This document shows, in pieces, positions 47,264 through 60,200 of a stretch of 64,000 bases of DNA. How positions within the stretch are numbered: the stretch's first letter is position 1; each line of letters starts with the position of its first letter. The notes under the pieces were generated by a model, which searched no databases, was not told the DNA's origin, and was given only the letters and a program-made list of their open reading frames with translations. The stretch comes from Patiria pectinifera (Eukaryota > Echinodermata > Asteroidea > Valvatida > Asterinidae), in the NCBI GenBank assembly GCA_029964075.1, contig CM057133.1:18872699-18936698 (forward strand), written 5' to 3'. The translations under genes and the position numbers were made by a program.

Positions 47264-49240
47264 AAAAGTAATTGCAGTTATTAATATTCTTTATTGTATG
47301 CCGGTGTACTATTTTGTCCCCATATTAGTAATTATGCAATTAAGTCAATGAAGGACGAAGCCAAATATTAAGATAAATATTGTTTTAAGTATAACATTGC
47401 TGGAGCAGTGCTTTTGGAAGGATTCGTACACTGATGCATTCATTTGTGCACTGCAATATAGCATAGCTGATATACTGAACATGTGAAAAAATAGTAGTAA
47501 TTCTTTTGTGTGTGAACATAGCCCCATAGTGTGGCTCAAATACTGGACTTCAACTTCCCGATGTGTCAGATATTAACCCTAAAAGTGCCGGGTTATTTCG
47601 ACCGTCTCTCAAGCCGGGGGGGGGGGGCGGATTCCGAAGCCCCCAAAATCTCGGCCTTCGAGTGACGAAAAATTATGAAACTCAGTATAAACATAGAACA
47701 ATTTATCATTTAAACATACCCACAAAATTTCATGACAATAGGTTAAAGGGTTTTGGAATTATTGCTAATTAATTATTCATATGCATCGTAATTCTGCTTT
47801 TTGAACACTACGTATATTGGGGAATTCAGTTTTCGACGGAAATTTTTTTTCCTTTCAGTAGTTGGGAATTTAAAAAAATCGGACTATTTCTGTCACTCCG
47901 TATTCACTATGGTTACTAACCAAAAAATATTGCTTTCGTATTTCTAGATGTATATTTATTTGATAATTTTCAATAGAAATTTGAAAGAAACCTGGATCCG
48001 GTTTGGATTAATCTGAAAGTAGATATGTACTAGAAACCTTCTAGTGTTTCAAAATAATCCGCCACTGGGATTGGTGTTTAACAATTACTTTAACATCAGC
48101 GTTAATAATCCACAGGTGTTGTTCAAAAGTGGGGTGTGTAAAACAAAATTAAAACAGTTCTCATAGGATGGGACAGCCGAGCTTTCAGTGCGATTCACCT
48201 TCATCAGTGTTGCGCAGCATCCCTACATTTGGTGTTCTTGTACATATTGGATACCAGTAAAAGACTACATAAAATTTACAGCAAGTTATTGCCACCAACG
48301 GGGAGTTTCAGCCAAATGACCAAATGTCTATAACAACTAACAACGCAAAGAAACATCTGGTACCTCTTCTTGATGTTGGAAAATCACGACGATTGCGTAA
48401 AAACATATCTGTGTCTGTATGGCCCCTTTTCGATCGCGGTGGCTCAGTTTTTACAATTACTACTCCATTATTTTGTTTTGCTCTAATCGTGGTAGAAGCG
48501 TGAAGCCTGGCATGCTGTTATCGGGTATCGATTTACAAGCTAGTTTATTAGTAAAAAAACAAACTATTTCTTTCATTCATTATATTATAATATGTTGGCA
48601 TAACCTCAAGAAATATTATTCTATTTCAGGGAGCGAATTCGTTTGACATTTACTAAAGGGGTTATCTGGTTAAAGTATAAGTCATACAAAACGCATCCAG
48701 GAGCGGCCTCGTCCTGTGATATTCTTCCAGTAAGTCTAAAAACCCACTGTTGTACACTAATAAATCATTAAGATTGTTTCATACTTTGATGACATTTCAT
48801 TATCAGAGTATACATTAATGACCAAGTTTCAAGAAACAAATCCGAAACATAGGCCTTAGTATACATTTATGACAAGATATCCACCTTTAAAATCAGGAGC
48901 ATTATACTGCACATTGAAAAGGATCTCTTTTACTCATTTCATTATTGATATATAGAATTATTACGCTTTGACACAGACATGCAGTGAAAATTCAGCACAA
49001 TAAATCAAAAACATTAAGCTGCAAATAGTAAAATTCAACGAAGGTTACATCCACAATAGCATAATTTATACATCTCAATAATAAATTGAAAAGGCAAAGA
49101 AAACAAAGTGAACATTGACAAACAGATTGGTCATCTTGAAATTAATATGTGAAAACGAATAACCGATGGAAAAATGGAGTTTGCAGGCGGTGATCAACAC
49201 TCATTTTTTTTTAAACATTATTATTTCTTTATACAACTTG
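47066..49240. other. Intergenic DNA between convergent genes
   Basis: 3' flank of the dehydrogenase gene facing the 3' end of the minus-strand PARP14-like gene. AT-rich, with one G run (47617-47627). No recognised gene. 48120-48240 and other parts show no repeats I could relate to the rest. Confidence 0.5.
47228..47261. repeat. (AT)n microsatellite
   Basis: About 17 uninterrupted AT dinucleotides in the 3' flank of the dehydrogenase gene. Confidence 0.95.
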
Positions 49241-49259
49241 GTTACTTTTAGACACATCA

Positions 49260-51110
49260 ACACTCCTGTTAGGGATATTCAATCATGAATTCTTTGTTTA
49301 ATGAACCTTTTCTTTTCAACATAATTAGTATAACGCTTTTGCTATGACACTACACACCACGCATTTTTTTTCAAATCCCCAATCATAATTTTTTTTATTA
49401 AAAGTGAGCGATATGAAAATAATGAGAGACAAGATGAAACACAAAAGCTTTTTTATTACATGAAAGAAATGGGAAATGACTTCTCTTCTATTGATTTGCT
49501 GCACAGCGGATTTGTCAAATCACGTATCTGATTAAAACCAAATTTTATACACACGCTTTATATGACTAATGCAAGTTTTAAAATCTTTAAGTAATTTTTT
49601 TTTCGTCTTCCTTTCTTGGATTTTTTTCTCTTTCAAAAGTAGATGTAGGTTAGTAAAATGTTATTGCTACCATTCATATTTTGTCATCTTGAACAACACT
49701 GATAACATTTGAAATTTTCAATTTCTTGTTGAAACATAAAGTGCATAACTAAACTCGAAGTACAAGAACAATGAAACGATTGTTGAACTTCATCAATATT
49801 TTTCGGTTTGTATCAATTGTGTCTTCATGATTTATCGACAAATCAATCAATCAGATCAGATTTATTTCAGCATCACCACAACGTTACTACTCTTAGTTTC
49901 ACATGTGTTCTTAATATTGCAATATTTGAATATTATTTACAGATTTAGTGTCATTAAATCCTTGGTTTAACCGAATAATTTAAGTTACATCAATCCATGT
50001 GCATTGGAGACAAAAAGAAGGGTAAACTTACACAGTATCTTTTTATCTCAAAAAGCTGTTACTGCGAAAGCTGAAACGTCAATTGGATTGAACATACATA
50101 AAGTCTTATTTCTGTTTTGCAAACTCTTATCTAAACCTACTACAAAATATTGCAATATTTGAATATTATTTACAGATTTAGTGTAATTAAATCCTTGGTT
50201 TAACCGAATAAGTTAAGTTACATCAATCCATGTGCATTGGAGACAAAAAGAAAGGTAAACTTACAAAGTATCTTTTTATCTCAAAAAGATGTTACTGCAA
50301 AAGCTGAAACGTCAATTTGATTGAACATACACAATTAAAGTCTTATTTCTATTCTGCAAACTTTTATCTAAACCTACTACAAAACTCTTTCAGGCAGCTA
50401 GACATAATGTGATTATTCTACAGAGAAATCAACAATCAACAAATTGCAGCTGAAAGTCAACTAAGGTTGCATCCACAAAACATAATTTAAACAGCTCGAT
50501 AGTTGCTTCGTCCTTACGCAAATTGAACATTCCAAATATTAATGGTATGTGACACTGAGTTACATGTAAAAATGTAGTAATCGTGAAGGAAATAGTCATG
50601 AATTCTTAGTTATATGAAAACCAACTAAGACCACAAACAAAACATCAGGTATAACACTTTTGCCATTCTATATACGCCATGCATGCTTCTTTGTTTTTGC
50701 AAATCACATAATGTACAAAGGCTACGTCTAGGGCTTTTTTGGTTTTGATTTTTTTTTAATTCAAAATGAGTGATCTGAAATCAAAGGGAGACAAGATGAA
50801 ACACCAAAGCTATTTTAATGCATGGGGAAAAATCCATAAAGGCTGCTTTTAGATTGTTGCTTTTAGCATTCTGAAAATGCGTGAATTTTCAAATCACGAA
50901 TGTGATTAACCCAATATCTACAAGCTCTATGCCAGCAAAAAGGTTTGCAAATCTCTTAAGATATTTTGTTTTCTCTCTTGAACTTTTTTTCAAAAGCAGT
51001 TGCATTTTAGTAAATGTTTTTGTTATCATTCATTCATCGTCATTTCCAACAGCAATGACTACATTTTGAACGTTTAATTTTCTGGTTAAACTTTAAACAA
51101 GTACATATAT
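49260..51110. repeat. Old ~1.3-kb tandem duplication
   Basis: 49260-49800 and 50580-51110 share, in order, diverged blocks such as TAACGCTTTTGC / TAACACTTTTGCC, GAGACAAGATGAAACACAAA / GAGACAAGATGAAACACCAA, TCAAATCACG..TGATTAA and a TTTTC(T)TCTT-rich block. The offset is about 1.32 kb. The younger 233-bp duplication lies between the copies. The region lies just beyond the stop of the PARP14-like gene and could include its 3' UTR. Confidence 0.6.
49913..50385. repeat. Recent 233-bp tandem duplication
   Basis: AATATTTGAATATTATTTAC starts at 49921 and again at 50154, and the following ~233 bases are nearly identical (through GGTTTAACCGAATAA, GTGCATTGGAGACAAAAAG, ATCTCAAAAAG, CCTACTACAAAA). Only a handful of substitutions and a small indel separate the copies. 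Confidence 0.92.
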
Positions 51111-51285
51111 TTTTATGTTTTTAAAATGATCAATTTTAGTCCTCAATTAACATGGCAAATAGCGCGGCATTTTAATAATATCACTGACACTGTGCTGCTG
51201 ATGGGTTGTATCACAGGGACTGCAAATCGTTCAATCGTATTAGTTGCAGAACAAATACAACTACCATCTGAAGTGTTTGACTTGC

Positions 51286-54200
51286 TTACTGGAATTTGAT
51301 GAGGTATTCTGGGTAAGCTTGTGCATCATGAAAGATAACATAGATGCCTGGCTGGTTTACATTGTCCACCACGCAGTCGTATTGTTGGTCCGGACGACTT
51401 GGTTTGTTGGGAGGAGTTATCATTCCGTGATTGCCTCTGATGTAATCACCGACCAGAACCTTTGTCAGGTACATGTGCTGTACACCGTTTGCATTAGGCT
51501 TTGCGTATTGCGGTTGTGCCGAGAAGTTAGCATTCACCGCAAAGTAGGTTCCATTTCCGTAGGCAGTTGCTGAAGATATAAACATGTGCGTTAATTTATT
51601 AATAATTGTAAAAACCAGTATTTTTTATGGAGAATCTATTTTCTACACGTTTTATGTAAACATATCATTCTCAAGACTAAAACTGGGGCATTGCATTTTC
51701 AAGTTCTGATCAAGTTCAAGCACTGACCAAGTTCAACATGCCCAAGCCCAAAATGGCCACACATTGGGATTTGTGTGAACCCGCGCCTGTCTCAAACTAA
51801 TGAAAAGCTTGTTGAGTTAGCGGAAGGGATGATAGCGGAAGAGATGATATTTGACTGATTTTAAGAATAAATGTGAGCTGGTGTTAGTTCATGGAAGCTC
51901 TCACATTATGTGCAAAAGTGGGATTTAACAAAAGTGTGGCATTTCGCAAACAATAAAACCTCATCATCTCCTCGAGGCCGCTCATATTTTTTCGAATATA
52001 TTTCAGTTATAAAAAATGCTTTTTAGATATTTCGTTGATCGAGTATTTGGATAATAGGCATATTCAGAGCAGCTCTTAAAAATCTTTAATTGCACAAAAA
52101 CAATACTTGCCTTCAGTGCCCCCCCCCCCTTGAACAATTGGTGCACCCCCAGGGAATGGAACTGTGTTCTTTCATGAGTTAATGATACATAATGCTGAAT
52201 TCTCGATCCTATATAATGACCAAGTTTAAATAGGGACAATGTTCGGCCAAAATAAATTCTTTACAGCTGAGCGATACAAAAATAAACACATTCACAAATT
52301 ATGTCGAACAACTTGTGCAAATTCAGGTTCTTACCATTCTTTCCACAGAAGCTGCGATTGAAACCAAACTTGTCGATCTTATCGCAGGTTTGCTCATCGG
52401 TACCATGGAACAATATCTTCTCAATGTTAGTACGACCAAGACGAGCCTCCATCGCTGCCTTACGTGCTTGGTACTGCATTAGCAAGTCTCTGTTCTGAAT
52501 TCTGTGTATCTATTTAGATGATGGAGTCAAAACAATAACTTGTTTTTATGACATACCAATAATAACCAGTGAAAGCTCTACAATATTGGTATTTAAAAGA
52601 CAAAATGGCATTGGGGTTTATGCAATTCAACGGCAAAATTACCCTTATTGCATTCTCACTTTCTTAGTTACATGTATATATATATAGTGATCAATTAAAA
52701 AGGTAACATAAAATGGGGATTGATGGGGGTTTTAACTATGTTTGGGCCTGCTGAGTAAGGCAGGATAACCTCTTTATTTGAACTGGACTGCTGGGGTAGA
52801 AAGATTAACAATAACAGATTCATAAGTTATAATAAATAATAATAATAATAATACAGAATATTTATAACGCGCTCTACCAAGATCACAGCGCCTAACAAAA
52901 GGGGGGGGGGGGGGAAACACAGAGGGGTCGGGACAACAGAGCAACAAACAATAACAACATTCAAGGGGGAGGGACACAGGCATTAAGAGAGATCTGGGAA
53001 AAGGAAGGTCTTTAAAGAAAGCTTGAAAATAAACATCCAATCCATATAAGAAAACAACTGCACCTCTTGAATTTGACGGCCTCCCATACTTTGCTGGAAA
53101 TGTGTCTCCACGGCAGTGTAATCAGCCGAGCCTGCAGTTAATGGTACCCTTTTGAAGTGCCCTTTCCGTGTATCCATAGGAATCCAGTTGGTTGGAAATT
53201 CAAATGAAGCAGCTGAGCATAAACAAGAAATAAAAAATGCATTTTGGCTAATTAAGCAATCACCAAATCTGACCAGCTGATTAACAATAAATAAAAGAGT
53301 TAGTAAAGTTTATTTTAAATTACCCGTCGTGTGCCTGGCAGAAGGGCACATGCGCATACGCCCTTATGTGTGAATGCCTCATCACCAAAATGTTCCCAGC
53401 AAAAAGTTGTTCTAAAAATAATGATTCATACATGTGTCAAATTTAACATTCGTATGATTTATAATACGCATGGGAGAACATTATTTTGATTTCACAATAC
53501 GCAAGGGAACATTGAAGCCTTTCAATGCAAGTTTGTTGAAAAGTGATTTTCGCGTCAGAACGCTCGTATGCTCTTCTGTCTGCACCAAAAAAAGCTTTGC
53601 ATTTGTTACACATGATTTCCATCAATGAAAATAGTTTGGGTTAAAACCTTTTTGATCTTGATAGTTTTAAGGAACTCATTCACACCATGTATATTAAAAA
53701 TAACTGTTTTTCTCAACACAAGGCAAGTATTACAATTGAGGATTCCCACAAAAGTATCGATACCCACCTTTCTTTAGGTCAACACGGTGGACATTCAGAT
53801 TTCGAGCAAATGAAGTCTCCTGCATGGTTTGGAAGTTGATTGTAACTCGTCTATCTTCAAGATTCAGATTAACTGACGGGCGCTTCTTGTTGTAGGCATC
53901 CTCGATGATAACATTCACCTCAGGATCATATGCTTTTTCTCCAAGTGGCGAGCTGTACTTCCATTGCACCTGTGAGATTCACCAACCGACAATTCAATAT
54001 ATCCTTCACATACAGTTCTCTTTTGGTTTTCGTTATTGGCTGCTTCGGCAATTGTATTCATTAATATTTTGGCTGTTTCTATAACTTGCAGAAACAGCCC
54101 TTGTTTTCAATACTTTTTTTCTCTTTTCTTTTTCAGACTCCTACGTGCATCCCACTGACTTTATACTAGGCACACATATAGACCGGTCTGCAGACTGTGC

Positions 54201-57200
54201 CAAACAATGACACCATCATCAGAATTGGCTGATTTAAATCACGTTGATTTAAATCACTGATCTAATTCGCGATATAAAATCAAATGATTTCTTTTTTAAA
54301 AATCACTGATTTAAATCACTTTTTTTGTAAAAACTTATTTTTGGCAAAATAAATTGCTCGAGGGTTATTTTAATTATTTAAATCAACTGATTCCACTTAA
54401 TCTTAATTGACTTATCGCCGTTTGCGAGTTAGCCACACCCTCTAGACAACCATATGCACTTTTTGTACGTCTAGTTTTGTTTGTCTCAGGATGTGGGTTC
54501 CGCGTCCATTTGTATATCATGTAATTGGAATTTTTTTAACAAGCTGCTTTGACGCAATATAATTGTTTTGATTAAAGTCAAGATCTGAGTAGAAAAGTTT
54601 TTTTGACGTTTGAATTTTATTTAAAGACAGCACACTTACGTTTGCTTTAATCATTCCTTGATCTGTTTACAGTAATATTGAGAATCAAAATGTGCTGGTG
54701 TAGGCTTACCTGAACTATCTAAAGGTGTATAAGTCCCCATTGATAGTCTTATTCCTAACGTTTTTCCACAAAAATTTAGATTGAGATTTATATAATACCT
54801 TTTAAAGGTGCAAAACCTGATTTCTGTTCTCCACCTTGTCTGAAGGACCATCAATCAGACACTACAAGTATACACAAGGATCAGTGTCGCAGGTTTTGAA
54901 ATTAAAAGCATTTTTATGAAATCAACCTGCCCATATCTGTACACTTACCATAATTCAAGTTTTTCATTCATATCACTCACAACGTATCTCAGCTGTATCA
55001 ATCAAGCAATGCACCTTTAAAGTGTCTTCAGTTTTAATGTACCATTGAACCAGTGATGTAGACTACATGTAGAAAAAATCAGGTGATGATTTTTTTTAAT
55101 CACTGATTCAATACAATTTTTTTTCAAAAGCATTTATCAATTTATTGAGTTTTGTGGATGATGGGTATTATAGGAACCCGTAATAAACTCCTTAGTGATG
55201 GATGTAAGGGTTGAATGGAGACTCGGACGCATTTTTAGACATATCAATATTTGAAAATTAAAAACAATTCATGAAAATCCGATTTAAATTTTAAAACAAT
55301 CGGAATAAAATCAAATAAAATTGTTGTTTTTTCGGTTGGGGAATTTAAAAAATAAAAATTACAAAAATCGCCAACCCTAATCACCATGAGATCATCACGC
55401 ATGGTGCATATTTTGCAGGCTTATATCTACAGAACTACAGGTCTGATTGGGTTGCACCTTGGTACGTACCTAGACCGGAATGTGTCATAGACAAGAATTA
55501 AAGTGACGTCCTGATGATGTCTTCACATGTCATGTGACGTCACATTTAAAGATAATTTTTCTAAGGCTTAAATCAATAGAACTATAGGTATGATTTGGCT
55601 GTAACTGTACCAAAACCAGGATGTTATAGATGAAAATGGAAATGACGTCATGACGACGTTATCACATGACATGTGAAGTCACATTAAAGGTGAACTTTTC
55701 TAAGGCCTATATGTACAGAACTATAAGTCCAATTGGTTGTAATTTGGCATGTACCTAAACTGGGAAGTGTTATAGATAAAGACATCAAGACAACGTCATC
55801 ATGTGTCATGCGACGTCACATTAACCCGAACCCTATTAAGGGCTCTTTTTTGGTGGGAGGGAGGGGGGGGGGGCAAGTTCCAAATACCACAGAATACTAC
55901 ATGTGTTGTGCACACTTGTAAAGAAAAATGCATACTACAGGTTACTACTCAGTATAGTGTTTTCTATTTTGTAGCTTTAGGCGAGGTTAGGGTTATGGGT
56001 GCATTTTTCGAAGCCGAGGGTGTACATGGACCCTATCTCAGCAGACAACATTATTGTTTTGTTATACCACTGGTATAGATTACAGCTATCAAATTTTGTC
56101 ACTGGTAACGTCTGAAACTGTGGGTCTCTTCCTGTTACCGTACAGACTTGACCAACTATTCGCACAGATTTTTTTCGTATTTTTCTTCGTGCTTTTCTTC
56201 GTGCTCATCTTTGGAACAAGAGAGAAACCTCTTCTTTGGAGGTGACATGTTGTCATCTGCCGACATTATTAGTTACGGCAAATTCTTTTTGGCATAGTTA
56301 AAAGAGGAAGATGAACAGTGATGAACGATGTAAACAACAATGGCCGTCAACAATGGCGGGAAAGATCAAGGTAATGTACCCTGTGGGGTACATCACTCGT
56401 GTACCATGGCGTACATTGCTCATGCGATGTAGGAACAGTGTAAACAACAATGGCCGTCTAATCAGAGAAGACAGTGACAAATACGTAATTATTTGCAGAA
56501 ATATTACTGACTGAACGTTTTACGTAGTTCAGATTTGAATGAGGTTATAGAGAAGTCATGGTTTTAAACTGTACATGGAAAATTATTCCAGATGATTGTA
56601 CCAGTTACAGCAAAGCTTGAGGCATTACATTTTTTAGTGCAAAAGGAATCCTCAGTGCCAAATCAGTGGATTGTCTCGTTTCACAAATCTGAATAAGTAG
56701 TATGGCCGGAATATCTAAAGAATTATACATCCGATTTGGTTGTTATTTGAAACGTTTTTGCACCTAGACTTGTCTGTGTTATAGATGAAAACTGAATCGA
56801 TGTCATGATGACATCCTCACACGTCATGTGATGTAACATTTAACCAGTTGACGTGTATACTTGCAAAGGTTTTGCTGGATTTGGTACGGATGACGGATAA
56901 ACACGCAACGAGCGAGGCCGGAAAAATTCTATCCAGTCAGTTAATTGCCGTGTCACGCATAGCTGCTCTATTTTCTCGTCCAGACAAATGACAACAACGC
57001 GAGGCCAGCAAACGATGGCCGTAAGAAGGGCTTCAGAAAATTCGCAATTTTCATGGCAAACCACAACCGATCCAAACAAACAAAGCTGTCTCAGGTAGTT
57101 AAAGACCTACTAAATACATCTATCGAGGTATTTTTTTCTCAAAAAAATGATTTCGATGAATTTTGACGATATTATTTCACGGAAAAATTGACTAAAAAAT

Positions 57201-60200
57201 ATGCCATGACATTTCCGGGTTTTTTTTCGACAACAACGAAAGTCTTCCAAATGTTAATGTGCTCAAAGGAAAGAATGAACTTTCATCTACAACAAATCTC
57301 GTGAACGTGATGTCGTTAATATCTTAAGAATTCTAATGTTTCCAACAACTTCCATTTTTCACAACGCGAAAAGATTGTCGCCATTGCATGCATCGTAAAA
57401 GCATAGAGCAAGGAACGCAAACATGGTATGACCTTGTGACCCCAAACGCGCCGCCCGCCCACTGCTTGGTCGACCTTGAGATGTCCTGCTTAATATTCAT
57501 GTCATTTATTGCACGTTCGCACGTGCTGTTCGGGCCGTTGGCCTATTACGTTCGTTTACACGCGTACATGACTGTGATTGCGAAGTTTTCCTTTTTCAAC
57601 CGGCGATTTGGACCAAACATTAGAAGTCTCCTGCACGTGTTTCACATGAAAAAGAAGCGTATGCTTTCCTCTATCTACTGAGCCTTGCCATTTCTTTTGG
57701 CTGTTTTTAAGAATCGAATGTACACCTAAAAATTATTGGCCCTCGATCGCTTTTGTTGATATAAAATATGATTTAGTTTGACAGGCCGTAATAACACTTT
57801 ATATATATTTGTCCAAAGCAGTTATTTTTGGTATCAAAATAAAGCACACGATTTCAACTTTTCAATCATTTAGCCATCTTGGCCAAACAGTGCAAGTATC
57901 CTGGTACTTTTTTGTGTTTTCTGTAGTCTCGAATACATCTCGTAACATCTCGCGTACGCTTTTGGGCCATGCGTGCGTGACCTCGGGACAAGAAACTGAG
58001 GTCAAACAGGGCTGTGTGTGTGACACGGCCACTGACTGTACCTGCGACCCGTTTGCTGAAATATCAGGGTGTGCTACCCGCAGATGACGGCCTGAACCTA
58101 TGGAAGCGTTAATTAAAGGGACATAATACGAACTAAAAAAAAAAGAACCAAGTCACAATTATGACTTATTATTAAGTCATTGTTATGACCTATATGTAAT
58201 AATAATGACTTAGTATTAAGTCATAATAATGATTTTTATCTCATAATTACGACTTAGTAATTGTTATATCATAATTATGACTTATATCTCATGACTTATT
58301 ATTAAGTCATAATTATGACTTTTATCTCATAATTATGACTTAGTATTAAGTCATAATTATAGGATATCCTAAGTCGTAAGAACGACTTAATACTAAATTG
58401 TAATTATAAGATATAAGTCATAATTATGACTTAATAATAAGTCATTATTATGAAATATAACTCATAATTATGACTTAATAATAAGTCATAATGATGACTT
58501 ATTTTTTAATTTTTTTTTATTATGTCCCTTTAGCGCTTCCGTATGAACCCGTATGGCATCGAGGGTCGTGAAAAACAATCGGCCGCGCTTGGGTTCCGAT
58601 CCGGTCAATGTCAAAATAAGTAAACTAGTGTCGAACTGGTTCAGGGGCATTATTCAAAGGCCTATATCTACAGAACTATAACGTCTAATTAGGATATAAA
58701 TTGGCATTTACCTAGACCGGGTGGGCTACAGATGAAAATTGGAGTGATGCCATGATGACGTAATCAAAATGACATGTGACGTCACATTACAGGTGATTTT
58801 TCTAAGGCCTTAGCTATAGGCATGCATGACGTCATTATTATTGTGACGTCACGTCTTTCTCACAAAACTGTATACGTCTCGTAAAGGTTTTTTAACCAAT
58901 GTGAACATGACAGTTTCCATCTACAAGACCCACGTCTTATTGAAGGTTGTAAACTTACTTTCTTGAAAAGGTGCTCACTTCGTTGCATCTCAAGTTCCTT
59001 TATTTGCATTCTTGTGAAGAGTTCTTGGATTTTAATGCAGGCATCTTTGACTTTGATGGTACAACCCTCAACCCTCACAAACTTGGCGTGTCCCTTATTG
59101 TGGCAGTTTATTGTCACCTGTTTCATTTTTTAGGACAAAAAATAAACAGTTAAATGTAAAGGTAAAAGGACAAAAAGCAAAAACAAGAACAACCCCCAGC
59201 CCCAATTGAAGTTGTACTAAACTGAGCTATCGATTCAACCCTATGTTAGCAGTTCCTAACTAGAATTTATTTTTCAAATAAATCTTGAAGTGAATACATA
59301 TTTCAAAAATACACATCCAAGTTGGAGATCAATGAAAAGCTTACTGCCCCTCGTTTATGATACAACCATAATGGTCTTGTTCATGTTTCAAATCATCCCA
59401 TTGTTAGTGGGTTACCTTTTTTGGGGGACTAAACATAAATAGCAAACTTACATACTTTTTCATTTTTTTTTTATTTGGCTCTTTTTTCATTCGATCATTC
59501 AATCGATCCACCAACAAAGACTAACAGATGAATAAAACACATTCAATAAAAAGTACAGAAACATGCGAGATCAAATGTACACCAAGAACTTTGGCCGTGT
59601 CCGAATTACTTAGCTACGGCTTGTAATTACACAATAAACTTGTGTGTAATTACAAGCTGTAGCCAAGTAATTTGGACATGGCGTATTTGTAATTAATATA
59701 GACCAATAAATGAACCCATGGCTGGTATTATAAACTACTATACCTTGGCATTTTGCACTGGCAAACATAAATCAGAGACAGTGTCTTATGCTAATCAATA
59801 TTTGATTGGGGGGTAAAAGTTTCTTAAAAAGGGCACTGCACATTCATGCTGAAATGTAAACACGTTTTCTTTTGCGGACACTTGTCCTCCGCAAAATCAA
59901 ATTGTTTTTTTGGGGGCTGGTACCATCCGCTGTTCAAAACCGACGAGTATGCAACAGACAATAGAGGGCGCTTTTCAGGGCGATAAGTGCGCGAAGATAT
60001 TAAATACAAAGTCACTCGCAAAGGCCGCTGGCACAAAAAGGGCACTCCTTTTTTTTTTTTTTTTTAAAGGGCATTTATGTTCAGAAAAAAGGGCACTTGT
60101 GAACAAAAGAAGGGTACTCTTTACAAATATTTGGGGGAGTTAAAGCTGATGATAAAATAGGCATTTCAATGGAAAAGGGCAGTCGATCTTTACAAAATAT

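Noticed and set aside
57388..57681. 97-codon plus-strand frame in a PARP14-like intron
   Set aside because: Somewhat coding-like codon use, but no family recognised, no splice partners found, and it lies antisense within an intron of a well-supported gene.
57809..58087. Cysteine-rich tail (GCVCDTATDCTCDP) as a secreted peptide exon
   Set aside because: A plausible TTTCTGTAG acceptor precedes it, but no upstream signal-peptide exon or known cysteine pattern could be identified, and it abuts a MITE.
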